A stretch of DNA of 64,000 bases from Lachnospiraceae bacterium (lineage in GTDB: Bacteria > Bacillota > Clostridia > Lachnospirales > Lachnospiraceae), in contig CAADYR010000170.1 of the NCBI GenBank assembly GCA_900753305.1, positions 1 through 64,000 on the forward strand. Direction: 5' to 3'. Below, piece by piece: positions 55,601 through 63,146 of this stretch (position 1 is the first letter of the stretch; each line of letters opens with the position of its first letter). A program made the translations under genes and the position numbers. The notes under the pieces were generated by a model that ran no database searches, had not been told where the DNA came from, and saw nothing but the letters and a program-made list of their open reading frames with translations.

Positions 55601-55955
55601 ACTGGCTTGTGTGTTTTTCCCCCGTTCCACTGTTTTTTTCAGGAACTGCCTGTTTATCTGCTGCCGGTTCTTCTTTCCCCTTCTCAATTTCCACAGATTC
55701 AGCCGTTTCCCGTATCTCCTTGGTCTGCATATTCTCCGCCTCCTGTATACTGACTTCCTCCTGTGATACAGCTTCAGTCATCTCAGTTATAGTCTGTCCG
55801 CTATCATTATTTTTGCCAGCACAACCCGTTATTTCCATAGCCGCAGTAATAATTAACATAGCTGTCAGATTCATCGTGCATACTCCCCTGCATTTTTTCC
55901 AAAATACCCTTTTTCTTACCATTACCATACCCATTCCTTTCTGTGATCTATCCAT
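52596..55955 (-). CDS. Secreted lipoprotein GH16 beta-glucanase with four CBM4-like modules
   Basis: 1119 residues; ATG preceded by AGGAGG at eight bases. Lipoprotein signal with Cys45 (MEITGCAG), a long Glu/Thr/Asn-rich linker (about 50-190), GH16 catalytic domain (about 195-436) with the nucleophile and acid/base in GEIDIMEVLG (Glu308, Glu313), four CBM4/9-like beta-sandwich modules (about 457-620, 627-765, 768-925, 930-1075), and a Thr/Glu-rich tail. The active site and lack of EXDXXE insertions fit laminarinase-type endo-beta-1,3-glucanases. It would bind and cut beta-1,3-glucan at the cell surface. Confidence 0.88.
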   Translation of the reverse strand: MDRSQKGMGMVMVRKRVFWKKCRGVCTMNLTAMLIITAAMEITGCAGKNNDSGQTITEMTEAVSQEEVSIQEAENMQTKEIRETAESVEIEKGKEEPAADKQAVPEKNSGTGEKHTSQYDSKMTNITEQNAALTENVQTEENSTKTGTQKINSNSTQKNNNTDNGLSNDSGGTTETGNTQSKKDKSQIDPDYKLVWEDDFNGNELNHEDWNIELHDPGWVNQEWQEYVDSDENIYVKDGNLIIQAIKTTKNGKDYYTSGRVNTQNKHDYKYGRFEARAKIPSGKGFLPAFWMMPTDENFYGQWPKCGEIDIMEVLGDNTKTTHGTLHFGEPHTQKQGTYKLAKGDFSSEYHVYACEWEPGEIRFYVDDVLYFTEKDWFTKRTGFGEVAYPAPYDQPFYMILNVAVGGSWVGYPDETTEFGENARLVVDYVKVYQKDEYDENVKKPEHKVFLRNPDKTGNYVNNADFSTEESMEDGKDWEFLTALGGIGKAQITDGELQINTDNAGSADYSIQTVQAGIPLEKGWKYRLSFDAYADEARTMITGITAPDLNYSRYLSDTKVKLNEKSQNYSFNFDMTADSDANGRVEFNLGNQKSTAIVHIDNVRVEKVEKITLKEESKSVLPDGNYVYNSVFNEGSNRLAYWEIDNNCEGAKVYVTNDNLCRELKAEVPETVTALDEVILKQPSVAISGGKKYKFTVDAYSTEPKTIKAKIANKTFDISLTKDKKTYTFVFDTDQSVKNSNLEFLLGVAGITYINNVRIQEDGMIVNGDFVNGTVGYEIYVNESSQVTYGVDELNENSVMGFTIEDTGDQDWMIQLKQNNIRLEQGKWYKITFDAKSDKDRTIMYALQRDGSSDDNWIPYSGTQKIEVNNGYHTYEHVFKMKNDTDERTILSISMGAVNGERIVQKHTVFIDNIILEETDEPQVPDVPENSGMIQNSDFAHGSEHWENAVSEPGKAAVRFEDGKAVYQIENVGTEEWHIQLKQSGITLEHGKQYELSLKLKSDEARMVKAAFLTDSYDWYGGADIELEKDEEKEITVPFYVDKDTDTNITFVLSMGIMAGKDTPASIIEIEEINLKEVSEVQTDGETTEEKQDKTIEKITEEITTEETTTEETTIEQTL

Positions 55956-55988
55956 GAGAACACCCTCCTAAGTTGTCTCATTGCCTAC

Positions 55989-56051
55989 ATCATAGCAAAT
56001 GGTCTGTAGATAAAATATCAGTTTGGTGTACTAAATATCAGAATGATGCCG
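55989..56051 (-). promoter_or_regulatory. AraC-type direct-repeat operator and promoter of the GH16 gene
   Basis: On the minus strand, repeat 1 (56032-56051) and repeat 2 (56012-56031) are adjacent 20-bp copies sharing CTGATATTT, followed by 17 bp and -10 TATGAT (55989-55994). The layout is the same as before the ABC operon and the 899-residue phosphorylase. Confidence 0.75.
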
Positions 56052-56060
56052 TGGATTCTA

Positions 56061-56089
56061 TTGAAAAAATATAAAAATCATGCCATAAT
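56061..56089 (+). promoter_or_regulatory. Promoter of the AraC gene with an internal operator half-site
   Basis: TTGAAA (56061-56066), 17 bp, CATAAT (56084-56089). The spacer is almost entirely one copy of the locus half-site (56066-56085, plus-strand AAAATATAAAAATCATGCCA), in the same orientation as the GH16 copies. A regulator bound there would block its own promoter. Confidence 0.65.
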
Positions 56090-56119
56090 ATTTTTATTCA
56101 AAAGAAAGAGGAATCGTAT

Positions 56120-56860
56120 ATGAATTTACAGCGAGAATGGTACATGAAAGAATTGAAAATGAGTGAAGAAGATAATCCTCACAGACCACTGGAAGTGGAA
56201 TATTCCTTTTATAATGCTGTCAGTTCAGGAGATATGGATTATGTCAGAAAAAATGTCAAAGAAGGTGATTTTAAGAATCCGGATGGTATGGGCATACTCT
56301 CACGTAACCCTCTTACGAATTTAAAATATCATTTTGTTGTCACAGTTGCAATGATTACTCGACACTGTGTGGAAGCAGGCATGGAACTGGAACAGGCATA
56401 CCGTCTCAGTGATTTCTATATTCTAAAGATGGATTCTCTGACAACAACAGAAGATATTGCTGCACTTCACGACAGCATGGTTCTGGATTTTACCGGTAAA
56501 ATGCTTCTGTTAAAGAAACATACAATTATTTCCAAATCCATTACCATGTGTATTGAATATATATATAACCATATTCATGACCGGATTACAATAGAAGACC
56601 TGGCAGCCTATACCGATCTGTCTCCCAGCTATCTGTCACGTCTTTTTAAAAAGGAACTGGGCATCTCTGTCAGTGACTATATACGTGAAAAAAAGATAGA
56701 TAAGGCGCAGAACCTGTTGAAATACTCTGATTTCACTCCGGTTGAAATCGCCAATTATCTATCTTTTTCCTCCCAAAGTCACTTTATCCAGACTTTTGAA
56801 AAGCTGGTGGGAATGACTCCCAAAAAGTACCGTGACCACTACTACCGTACTTCCTGGTAA
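56120..56860 (+). CDS. AraC family regulator of the beta-glucan locus
   Basis: 246 residues. A helical N-terminal domain of unknown ligand (about 1-135) is joined to two AraC helix-turn-helix units (about 140-245; IEDLAAYTDLSPSYLSRLFKKELG and PVEIANYLSFSSQSHFIQTFEKLVGMTPKKYR). It lies inside the locus, divergent from the GH16 gene, and its promoter region carries three copies of the motif found before the other locus genes. It is therefore the best candidate for the activator that binds them. Confidence 0.9.
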   Translation: MNLQREWYMKELKMSEEDNPHRPLEVEYSFYNAVSSGDMDYVRKNVKEGDFKNPDGMGILSRNPLTNLKYHFVVTVAMITRHCVEAGMELEQAYRLSDFYILKMDSLTTTEDIAALHDSMVLDFTGKMLLLKKHTIISKSITMCIEYIYNHIHDRITIEDLAAYTDLSPSYLSRLFKKELGISVSDYIREKKIDKAQNLLKYSDFTPVEIANYLSFSSQSHFIQTFEKLVGMTPKKYRDHYYRTSW

Positions 56861-56879
56861 ATTATTTTCTTGACATCTG

Positions 56880-59579
56880 TCAGCTCAGTTCCACATAGAT
56901 TCTGTGGGCTGTGCTGTCAAGTGCAGCTACCTGTTCCTTATTCATTATTCCACAATTATCTATACATTTCAGCTCTATGATGCCATCACATACCGCCCTG
57001 GATATATGATACTGTCCATAGTCAAGCTGTTTGGGGTTGGAATAAACTACTTCTATTTCCTTATTTGCAAAATACAGATTTACAGAAACCGAGCCATTCT
57101 CATCGAACTGTTCTTTCACCAGTTTGGGCTGGATGACCAGATCTCCAAATTTTCCACGCACACCAAATACCTCTGTTACCATTGTAAGCATATACCAACT
57201 TGCTGCACCTGTCAGGTAATGATATAAACCTCTTCCCTGTGCATTAAAATATTCCGGTATGCCTGGATATATCTTACTTGTATTAAAATCAAGTGCTGTG
57301 TCTGCCAGTGTCTGCAATGCCTTATAACCTTCCTTAACAAAGCCCCTCTGATACAACGCATTAGCATACATAACTGTCATGTGGGAAAAGACCGCCCCGT
57401 TTTCCTTCTCTCCATAGGCAAATCCAAACATTCTGCCAAGATCGAACTTCTGCTCATGGAAGTTAGTGTTAAGTCTATAACCGCCTGCTTCTTTTGCATA
57501 GAGATAATGATCTGCACTACGGCATATATTTTCTATCTGTTCCCGATTGGCAGTATTGCTCATAATAGCAAATACCTGGCCTGTCAGCATCATCCTGACT
57601 CCACTGTCAAAGAAACCTTCTACCTTCTTCTTATGGTCATCATAATAGCTGTTGAACCAGCCTTCTGCGTTTTCTCCCTGAATCCACTCGGAACGTCTGA
57701 TATGTTCCATCATCCAGCCCGCCTTGCGGCGAAGAACCTCGATAATATCTTCAATCCGTATTTGAACCTTCTTCCCACTGATATTATGTCTGCACAAAAT
57801 CAGATAATTCTCCAACAGCTTACGTTTTTCCTGTACATCCTCATACAATTCTTCTCTTCCACTTAACAGAATCCTTGTCTCTTCCAGAATCTCTATTGTT
57901 TCGATTCCTGTCTTTTCCCTAAGTACTTGCAGACACTCCGCAATCTGTTTGAGATTACCGGCATATGCGCAGGTAAATGCAACACTTTCTCCATGCTTAT
58001 TTGCCATATCCAGTGCATCATTCCAGTCAGCCCCTCTCAGAAGGATATGGTTATGATCGCCTACTTCATAAAAAGCACACAGATGCTGCAACAGCAGATG
58101 TTCAAGAATCGTTCCATAATAAATATCACCGTTCACTGTCTTTTGCTGCATCCCGTATTTATCTTTCCATCTGCTGTCCGTAGTTGTTCCACGCTTACAC
58201 TGCTTATCCTTGAAATACGGTGCCCGCTCCAGCAATATCTCTATATCACCTGTCTGGTCAATATAAAGCTTTGTTGTCATAAAAGGCCATACGCCATGAT
58301 CCATCCATACTCTGGTGATATTGTTTCTGTCAGCAATAAATTCACCCGGCTTGACACCAATGATCGTTGCATTGGTTCCATCAATCCTGACTCCACCGAA
58401 GTTATCCAGAATCATCTGTCTAACCCCACTGGGATCCATGATCAGGAGTGAAAGACAATCCTGCCATAAATCACGCCAGCCTCTTCCACCTCTTCCGTAA
58501 TCATGATGTGGCAGGAAAGAACAGCCATAGATCCTGCGAAGCATAGGCTGGAAACTGACCCAGCGAAGAAAATTGTCAAATTCTTTACTTCCTGTATGAT
58601 ACTTGACGTTGACCCTGTTCTGCCAGTACTCCTGCACAACCCTTAATGCATCCATAACTTTCTGTGTGGAATCAAATGTCCTGACGATCTCTTCCAACTG
58701 TTCCTCATCTTCTGTTACACCCAGAATAACGAGATAATCTGTCTTTTGTCCCGGTTGCAGGATAATCTTATCAAAGCGGATTCCTCCAAAGGCTTCCTTG
58801 CCCTCTATCTGTGTTCCTGCTCCAACACCCGGATTCTGCTCCAGTACAGCTCTTGGATGGGTATATGTCCCACCTTCTCCAATGAACTGTTCAACAGTAG
58901 GATAAAATGCAGCCGGAGCTTTGCCCTCTCCACTGACACCCAGGGCAAAATAAATCTGATGATTCTTTCTGTGTCCTCTTTCATCAAAAGACATGGCAGG
59001 CTTCACGGTCACACCATATTTCTGTGTTGCAATACGATGAAGAAGTGAGGTTACATGTCTATGATCCCTGATATTATCTGCACTGCGTCCATATATGGGA
59101 ATTGCTGCAACAGGAGTCAGCATACATGACGTATCTGCTGTATTTATAATCTCTACATGCATCAGTTCCACATTAGCCTCTAACGGCACAAAGCTTGTGA
59201 TCTGCGAAGCAAGCTGATATTTGTGTGACTTTCTATTGATCGAATGCCACATCAATCCTGCTTGCAGATTACTTGCGTCCTGCCTTGGAGTGAACTTATC
59301 CATTTCCGCTTCTGCGCAAGCCCCTGTTGCAGACCATGCTCCAATACCATCTACTTCAAACCAGAAATTACGGCTTCCGCGATTGCTGTGAAGATTCTCT
59401 ACACTGACAGGTTCTAACAGGAATGTTTCCTGATCTATCTTGCTATCGCCCCCCAAAACAGGCGTTACTGAACTCTTGATTCCTTTTTCCCCTGCAATCG
59501 GAAAATATAAACCGCTGTAGTCCTCAGGCTGCTCCATTGTAAAAGTGCCATCTACACCACTAAACTGAATTTTTCCCAT
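56880..59579 (-). CDS. Inverting beta-glucan phosphorylase, GH161/GH149-like (GH94 clan)
   Basis: 899 residues, no signal peptide. Clan GH-Q architecture: beta-sandwich (about 1-300), helical linker and (alpha/alpha)6 barrel with GRGGRGWRDLWQDCLSL and predicted general acid Asp518 in LLRGADWNDALDM. Length and the GRGWRDLWQDC motif differ from the 804-residue GH94 paralogue and resemble beta-1,3-oligoglucan/glucan phosphorylases (GH161, GH149). It would shorten longer beta-1,3-oligosaccharides to glucose 1-phosphate. Family placement is from memory of motifs and needs a profile search. Its promoter carries the locus direct repeats. Confidence 0.8.
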   Translation of the reverse strand: MGKIQFSGVDGTFTMEQPEDYSGLYFPIAGEKGIKSSVTPVLGGDSKIDQETFLLEPVSVENLHSNRGSRNFWFEVDGIGAWSATGACAEAEMDKFTPRQDASNLQAGLMWHSINRKSHKYQLASQITSFVPLEANVELMHVEIINTADTSCMLTPVAAIPIYGRSADNIRDHRHVTSLLHRIATQKYGVTVKPAMSFDERGHRKNHQIYFALGVSGEGKAPAAFYPTVEQFIGEGGTYTHPRAVLEQNPGVGAGTQIEGKEAFGGIRFDKIILQPGQKTDYLVILGVTEDEEQLEEIVRTFDSTQKVMDALRVVQEYWQNRVNVKYHTGSKEFDNFLRWVSFQPMLRRIYGCSFLPHHDYGRGGRGWRDLWQDCLSLLIMDPSGVRQMILDNFGGVRIDGTNATIIGVKPGEFIADRNNITRVWMDHGVWPFMTTKLYIDQTGDIEILLERAPYFKDKQCKRGTTTDSRWKDKYGMQQKTVNGDIYYGTILEHLLLQHLCAFYEVGDHNHILLRGADWNDALDMANKHGESVAFTCAYAGNLKQIAECLQVLREKTGIETIEILEETRILLSGREELYEDVQEKRKLLENYLILCRHNISGKKVQIRIEDIIEVLRRKAGWMMEHIRRSEWIQGENAEGWFNSYYDDHKKKVEGFFDSGVRMMLTGQVFAIMSNTANREQIENICRSADHYLYAKEAGGYRLNTNFHEQKFDLGRMFGFAYGEKENGAVFSHMTVMYANALYQRGFVKEGYKALQTLADTALDFNTSKIYPGIPEYFNAQGRGLYHYLTGAASWYMLTMVTEVFGVRGKFGDLVIQPKLVKEQFDENGSVSVNLYFANKEIEVVYSNPKQLDYGQYHISRAVCDGIIELKCIDNCGIMNKEQVAALDSTAHRIYVELS

Positions 59580-59614
59580 ATATTTTCTTCGTCCTTTCTA
59601 CTTTTGTCACAGCC

Positions 59615-59678
59615 ATTCTACTCCGACAAAACAGGAAAATTAAATCAGATTCATATAATAAATATCAGATTCATGACC
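59615..59678 (-). promoter_or_regulatory. AraC-type direct-repeat operator and promoter of the 899-residue phosphorylase
   Basis: On the minus strand, repeat 1 (59659-59678, GGTCATGAATCTGATATTTA) and repeat 2 (59639-59658) share an identical 11-bp core ATGAATCTGAT exactly 20 bp apart, followed by 18 bp and -10 TAGAAT (59615-59620). This is the clearest of the three copies. Confidence 0.8.
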
Positions 59679-59684
59679 TGTATA

Positions 59685-61091
59685 TCATTTGTTCTCATAC
59701 AATGTAAAAGAACGTAAACTTGCATTGCCGCTACCTCTATAGGTCAGATAAATTGCCTGAACACCATCCGGAATAGCAATCTGTGTACTGAAAGTTTCCC
59801 ATACGTTGGAGAAGCCGACCTGAATCCTGCCAAGAACCTCCCCATCCCACTTTGTTCTGATTTCAAAAATACCATCGCAATACCCTCTGGTCTGAATGGA
59901 CATGGAGGTTACATTATGGCATTCAAAATATTTGAATCCTGCCGTTGCTGTATCCTGTATATTGGCAATGTAGCCCTGTTCTTCATCGCCATCTCTGCCA
60001 TCCTGCATGATTTTGGGATACTTATCTCCCCCTACATATATAGAGGGTTCACTGGTAAACAGGTTGCATGCAAGATATGCCGGATATTCTCCCTTACCTT
60101 CCAGCGGCTTACCATTCAATCCACAGGATGTCATTTCAACCTGTGGGATGCCGCCATCTTCCAATACCTCTATCTTTTCCGCACATCCCTGTCTGCTGTA
60201 CCAGGTTCCATTAGTATGACGATGATAAAAAATATACCACTGTCCATTGATCTGCTCTATGCTGCCATGATTGTTGGCACCATATGCAGCCGGCATATCT
60301 GCCGGCTTATATTTATCAATGTGCAGATCACAATTGCTGACAATCACACCACCATACTGAAATCCCCTGGTTGGTTCTTTGCTCGTTGCATAACAGAGTT
60401 CATGCATTACTACAGAGGAATATATAAAATAGTATGTGTTATTTATTTTCCGCATGGAAGAAGCTTCAAAGAATTCATGCCCTTCAAATCCTGTTCCCTT
60501 GCTGTATTCACACCCGGGAACAACTATGACCGGCTCTTCCTCTATTGTCAACATATCCGGTCCAAGCACTGTTACCATTGCCCCTGTCCTTGACTTATCA
60601 CCTCTGCCGCAGAAGCCCGTATACAGGTATGTTCTGTTTCCTTCTGTCAGTACGCCCGGATCAAACTGTGGCTCATCCGTTGGTCTTTCTCCCAGCCTTA
60701 TACCATTCCTGTCATGTACATAGCCATAGAACTCATATCTGCCTGCCGGAGTATCGCATACTGCTACGGATACAAGTGACACCTTATCCAACACATAATA
60801 AAGATAATATCTGCCATCCGGTCCTACTGTCACATCTGGTGCATAGAGGCACATCTTGCCGTCCTTGTTAAGCGGATCCTCACACCTTGGATAAATGATT
60901 CCCTCATAACGCCAATCCGAAAGATCATCTACCGGTGCAGACCAGCATACATAATCTCCCATGCAAAAGACATAGCCATTATAAAAGTCATGCGAGCCAT
61001 ATATATATACTCTGTTTCCAAACACATAAGGTTCCCCATCAGGTATATACTCCCATGATGGTAAATATGGGTTTAACGCCTGTTTCTTCAT
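59685..61091 (-). CDS. Cytoplasmic GH43 family glycosidase with C-terminal CBM6-like domain
   Basis: 468 residues, no signal peptide. GH43 beta-propeller (about 1-320) with Asp in YIPDGEPYVFGNRVYIYGSHD-type first blade, Asp in LYAPDVTVGPDGRYYLYY and Glu in GHEFFEASSMRK, the three catalytic carboxylates of the family. The last about 140 residues form a CBM6-like sandwich. Likely an arabinofuranosidase or xylosidase acting on imported oligosaccharides. It is on the same strand as the phosphorylase, 105 bases upstream of it, but has no AraC-type repeats in its own upstream region. Confidence 0.85.
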   Translation of the reverse strand: MKKQALNPYLPSWEYIPDGEPYVFGNRVYIYGSHDFYNGYVFCMGDYVCWSAPVDDLSDWRYEGIIYPRCEDPLNKDGKMCLYAPDVTVGPDGRYYLYYVLDKVSLVSVAVCDTPAGRYEFYGYVHDRNGIRLGERPTDEPQFDPGVLTEGNRTYLYTGFCGRGDKSRTGAMVTVLGPDMLTIEEEPVIVVPGCEYSKGTGFEGHEFFEASSMRKINNTYYFIYSSVVMHELCYATSKEPTRGFQYGGVIVSNCDLHIDKYKPADMPAAYGANNHGSIEQINGQWYIFYHRHTNGTWYSRQGCAEKIEVLEDGGIPQVEMTSCGLNGKPLEGKGEYPAYLACNLFTSEPSIYVGGDKYPKIMQDGRDGDEEQGYIANIQDTATAGFKYFECHNVTSMSIQTRGYCDGIFEIRTKWDGEVLGRIQVGFSNVWETFSTQIAIPDGVQAIYLTYRGSGNASLRSFTLYENK

Positions 61092-61180
61092 TTTAACCGA
61101 CCTCCTATTATTGCTATTATTTCATATTTCCATGTTTGTTTTCTCCCCATTTGCTGCTATCCATTGCTCAGTCCATGCTC

Positions 61181-61209
61181 TTTACAAGACTTCTTAACTG
61201 TGTTAGAAT
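61181..61209 (+). promoter_or_regulatory. Promoter of the second AraC gene
   Basis: TTTACA, a 17-bp spacer and TAGAAT, 48 bases before the ATG. A GGGAGG ribosome site follows. Confidence 0.5.
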
Positions 61210-61257
61210 TGTACCGCAAATGAGTGTGTTATGATTTCTTGATGAGGGAGGAAAATC

Positions 61258-62187
61258 ATGCATAAAATTCCTAGTTCTATTGACATAGATAATTTGTATA
61301 AAGTGAATCTGGATTATGATGGTCAGAGGCAGATGTCGGATTTTCTGGAAACAATCAAATATCGGGACAATTCCGCTCTAAGAATCTGGTATAATGATAT
61401 TCCTGAATGTTATGATATGCATTGGCACAATACGTTGGAAATCATAGTGCCTGTCGAGAATTACTATGATGTCACGATCAATGATGATAACTATCATATA
61501 CAGCCTGATGAGATTTTTATGATTCCCCCAAGAGCACTGCACTCCATTGTATCACCACAAAGTGGTGCGAGATTTGTATACCTGTTTGATATTGACTTTT
61601 TATCAAAATTAAACGGCTACCGCAGTATCATGTCACTTTTGAACCATCCTGTATACATTACCAGTAAAAGTACTCCCGAATTGTATTCTGAGATTTATCC
61701 ATATTTCATTGATATGAAAAATGACTATTTCTCCAATCAGGACTATTGTGATTTTCTCATTTATTCCAGTCTTCTCCGGGTTTTTTCCTCTCTTGGCAGA
61801 CATCATATCGAACAGTTGGATATTAATGAATCCTCTCTTGTTGGGAAAAAGCAGGAATATGTAAATAAATTTCTGAATGTAGTAGAATACATAGATCTGC
61901 ATTATTCAGAAAATCTGAATTTAGAGAATATTGCTGCTTCCTGTGGTTTCAGCAAATTCCATTTCTCCAGATTATTCAAACAATATACCGGTCTTACTTT
62001 CTGTGACTATCTCAATTACCGTAGAATCAGCCACGCAGAAGAACTTCTTATCAGTCAGGGTTGTCCCATTACAGAGGTTGCCTTTCAATCCGGTTTTGCC
62101 AGTATATCGACCTTCAATCGTTTATTCAAACAGATAAAGGGCTGTTCCCCAACAGAATACCGTTCCCATAACAGCTACGAGCTCTGA
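61258..62187 (+). CDS. AraC family regulator with cupin sensor domain
   Basis: 309 residues. N-terminal cupin/AraC-ligand domain (about 30-150; ECYDMHWHNTLEIIVPVENYYD, DEIFMIPPRALHSI) and C-terminal double helix-turn-helix (about 205-305; LNLENIAASCGFSKFHFSRLFKQYTG). Divergent from the cytoplasmic GH43 gene, so it may respond to a different sugar than the AraC protein at 56 kb. Its 3' end overlaps the converging U32-like gene by 13 bases with no terminator between. Confidence 0.92.
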   Translation: MHKIPSSIDIDNLYKVNLDYDGQRQMSDFLETIKYRDNSALRIWYNDIPECYDMHWHNTLEIIVPVENYYDVTINDDNYHIQPDEIFMIPPRALHSIVSPQSGARFVYLFDIDFLSKLNGYRSIMSLLNHPVYITSKSTPELYSEIYPYFIDMKNDYFSNQDYCDFLIYSSLLRVFSSLGRHHIEQLDINESSLVGKKQEYVNKFLNVVEYIDLHYSENLNLENIAASCGFSKFHFSRLFKQYTGLTFCDYLNYRRISHAEELLISQGCPITEVAFQSGFASISTFNRLFKQIKGCSPTEYRSHNSYEL

Positions 62188-63146
62188 TTCTCCCATTTTG
62201 CAGGTCTGGGTTTATTAACAGTAATAATGTGGCTTTTTTCAAGATTTGCCAGCAAAAGCAGTCTTGCCTCACCCTCATATTCTGGTCGTATCATATAATG
62301 GCAATAAGTATCTACCAATTGGAACAGATTGGCAGTACGTCCTTCTATCTTGAAATTTACATATCCCATAGGTACATACTTCTCCCAGATAGCTTCGGGT
62401 GATACATAAGTCACATAATCACGTATTGTATGAATAGAATTGTGATCTCCATATTCACAGTGCCAGCCGGGTACGGGAATTTTCTTACCTGTTGGATTCT
62501 TGCGGTTCTGCAGGACAATTCTCTGTTGCTTCGCTATGGTACGGTAATGTTCTGCCCTTCTTGGACAGTTCGGAATGCAGCAGGCATTAACCAGTATCTC
62601 ACATTTATCCTTATGATTGATCTGCTCCAGCAATTCAAACTGATTGTTCAAGTTATAATCCAACACTACCAATTGATAATCCTTCTCAAGTTCTGCATTA
62701 ATGGAATCAAGTTTTTTTAATTCCTTACAAGTGGAACTGTTTATCTTAAAGCCCGGATAATTCTTTCTGATATATTCCTCCAGAATATCCGATACGACCA
62801 GTACTTCATTCATTCCATTATCTGCTGTCTTCATGCAGAAATTGCAGTAAGCATCAGACAAATCTTCTTTGGTCAGTAATGGATTCGTATAAGTGTAACG
62901 AATCGGAATACCCTGTTTATTTATATTTTTTACTACTTCTGTAACAAATCTGGCATCACATTGATCATCATTGCAGAATCTGCCACCACCCCACAAAGAG
63001 GTAGGAAACTCTCCAAAGAAAGAGGCAATCTTCACACCTTCCCTGAAATATTCTGGATGCAGAGACTGTAATCCCACAAAAAACATATTTAATGGATAAT
63101 TATATCGTAATCCTGGTAAATGAAATCTTACTTCCATACTTTTCAT
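62175..63146 (-). CDS. U32-like TIM-barrel protein, downstream member of a paralogous pair
   Basis: 323 residues; an internal ATG at 63137 has the better-spaced ribosome site. It has no signal peptide. Features of the U32 family are a TIM-barrel-like strand pattern and a C-terminal FKIEGRT segment, matching the FKIEGRM of U32 proteins. In place of the usual U32 collagenase-type motif it has EILVNACCIPNCPRRAEHY, and another Cys follows in GWHCEYG. Its paralogue (63143 onward) has EILVNEVCYPGCPKRSEHY and YKIVGRG. The Cys pattern suggests a metal or [4Fe-4S] centre as in UbiU/UbiV and RlhA. Function unknown. Coupled to the upstream gene by an ATGA overlap. Confidence 0.7.
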   Translation of the reverse strand: MKSMEVRFHLPGLRYNYPLNMFFVGLQSLHPEYFREGVKIASFFGEFPTSLWGGGRFCNDDQCDARFVTEVVKNINKQGIPIRYTYTNPLLTKEDLSDAYCNFCMKTADNGMNEVLVVSDILEEYIRKNYPGFKINSSTCKELKKLDSINAELEKDYQLVVLDYNLNNQFELLEQINHKDKCEILVNACCIPNCPRRAEHYRTIAKQQRIVLQNRKNPTGKKIPVPGWHCEYGDHNSIHTIRDYVTYVSPEAIWEKYVPMGYVNFKIEGRTANLFQLVDTYCHYMIRPEYEGEARLLLLANLEKSHIITVNKPRPAKWENQSS

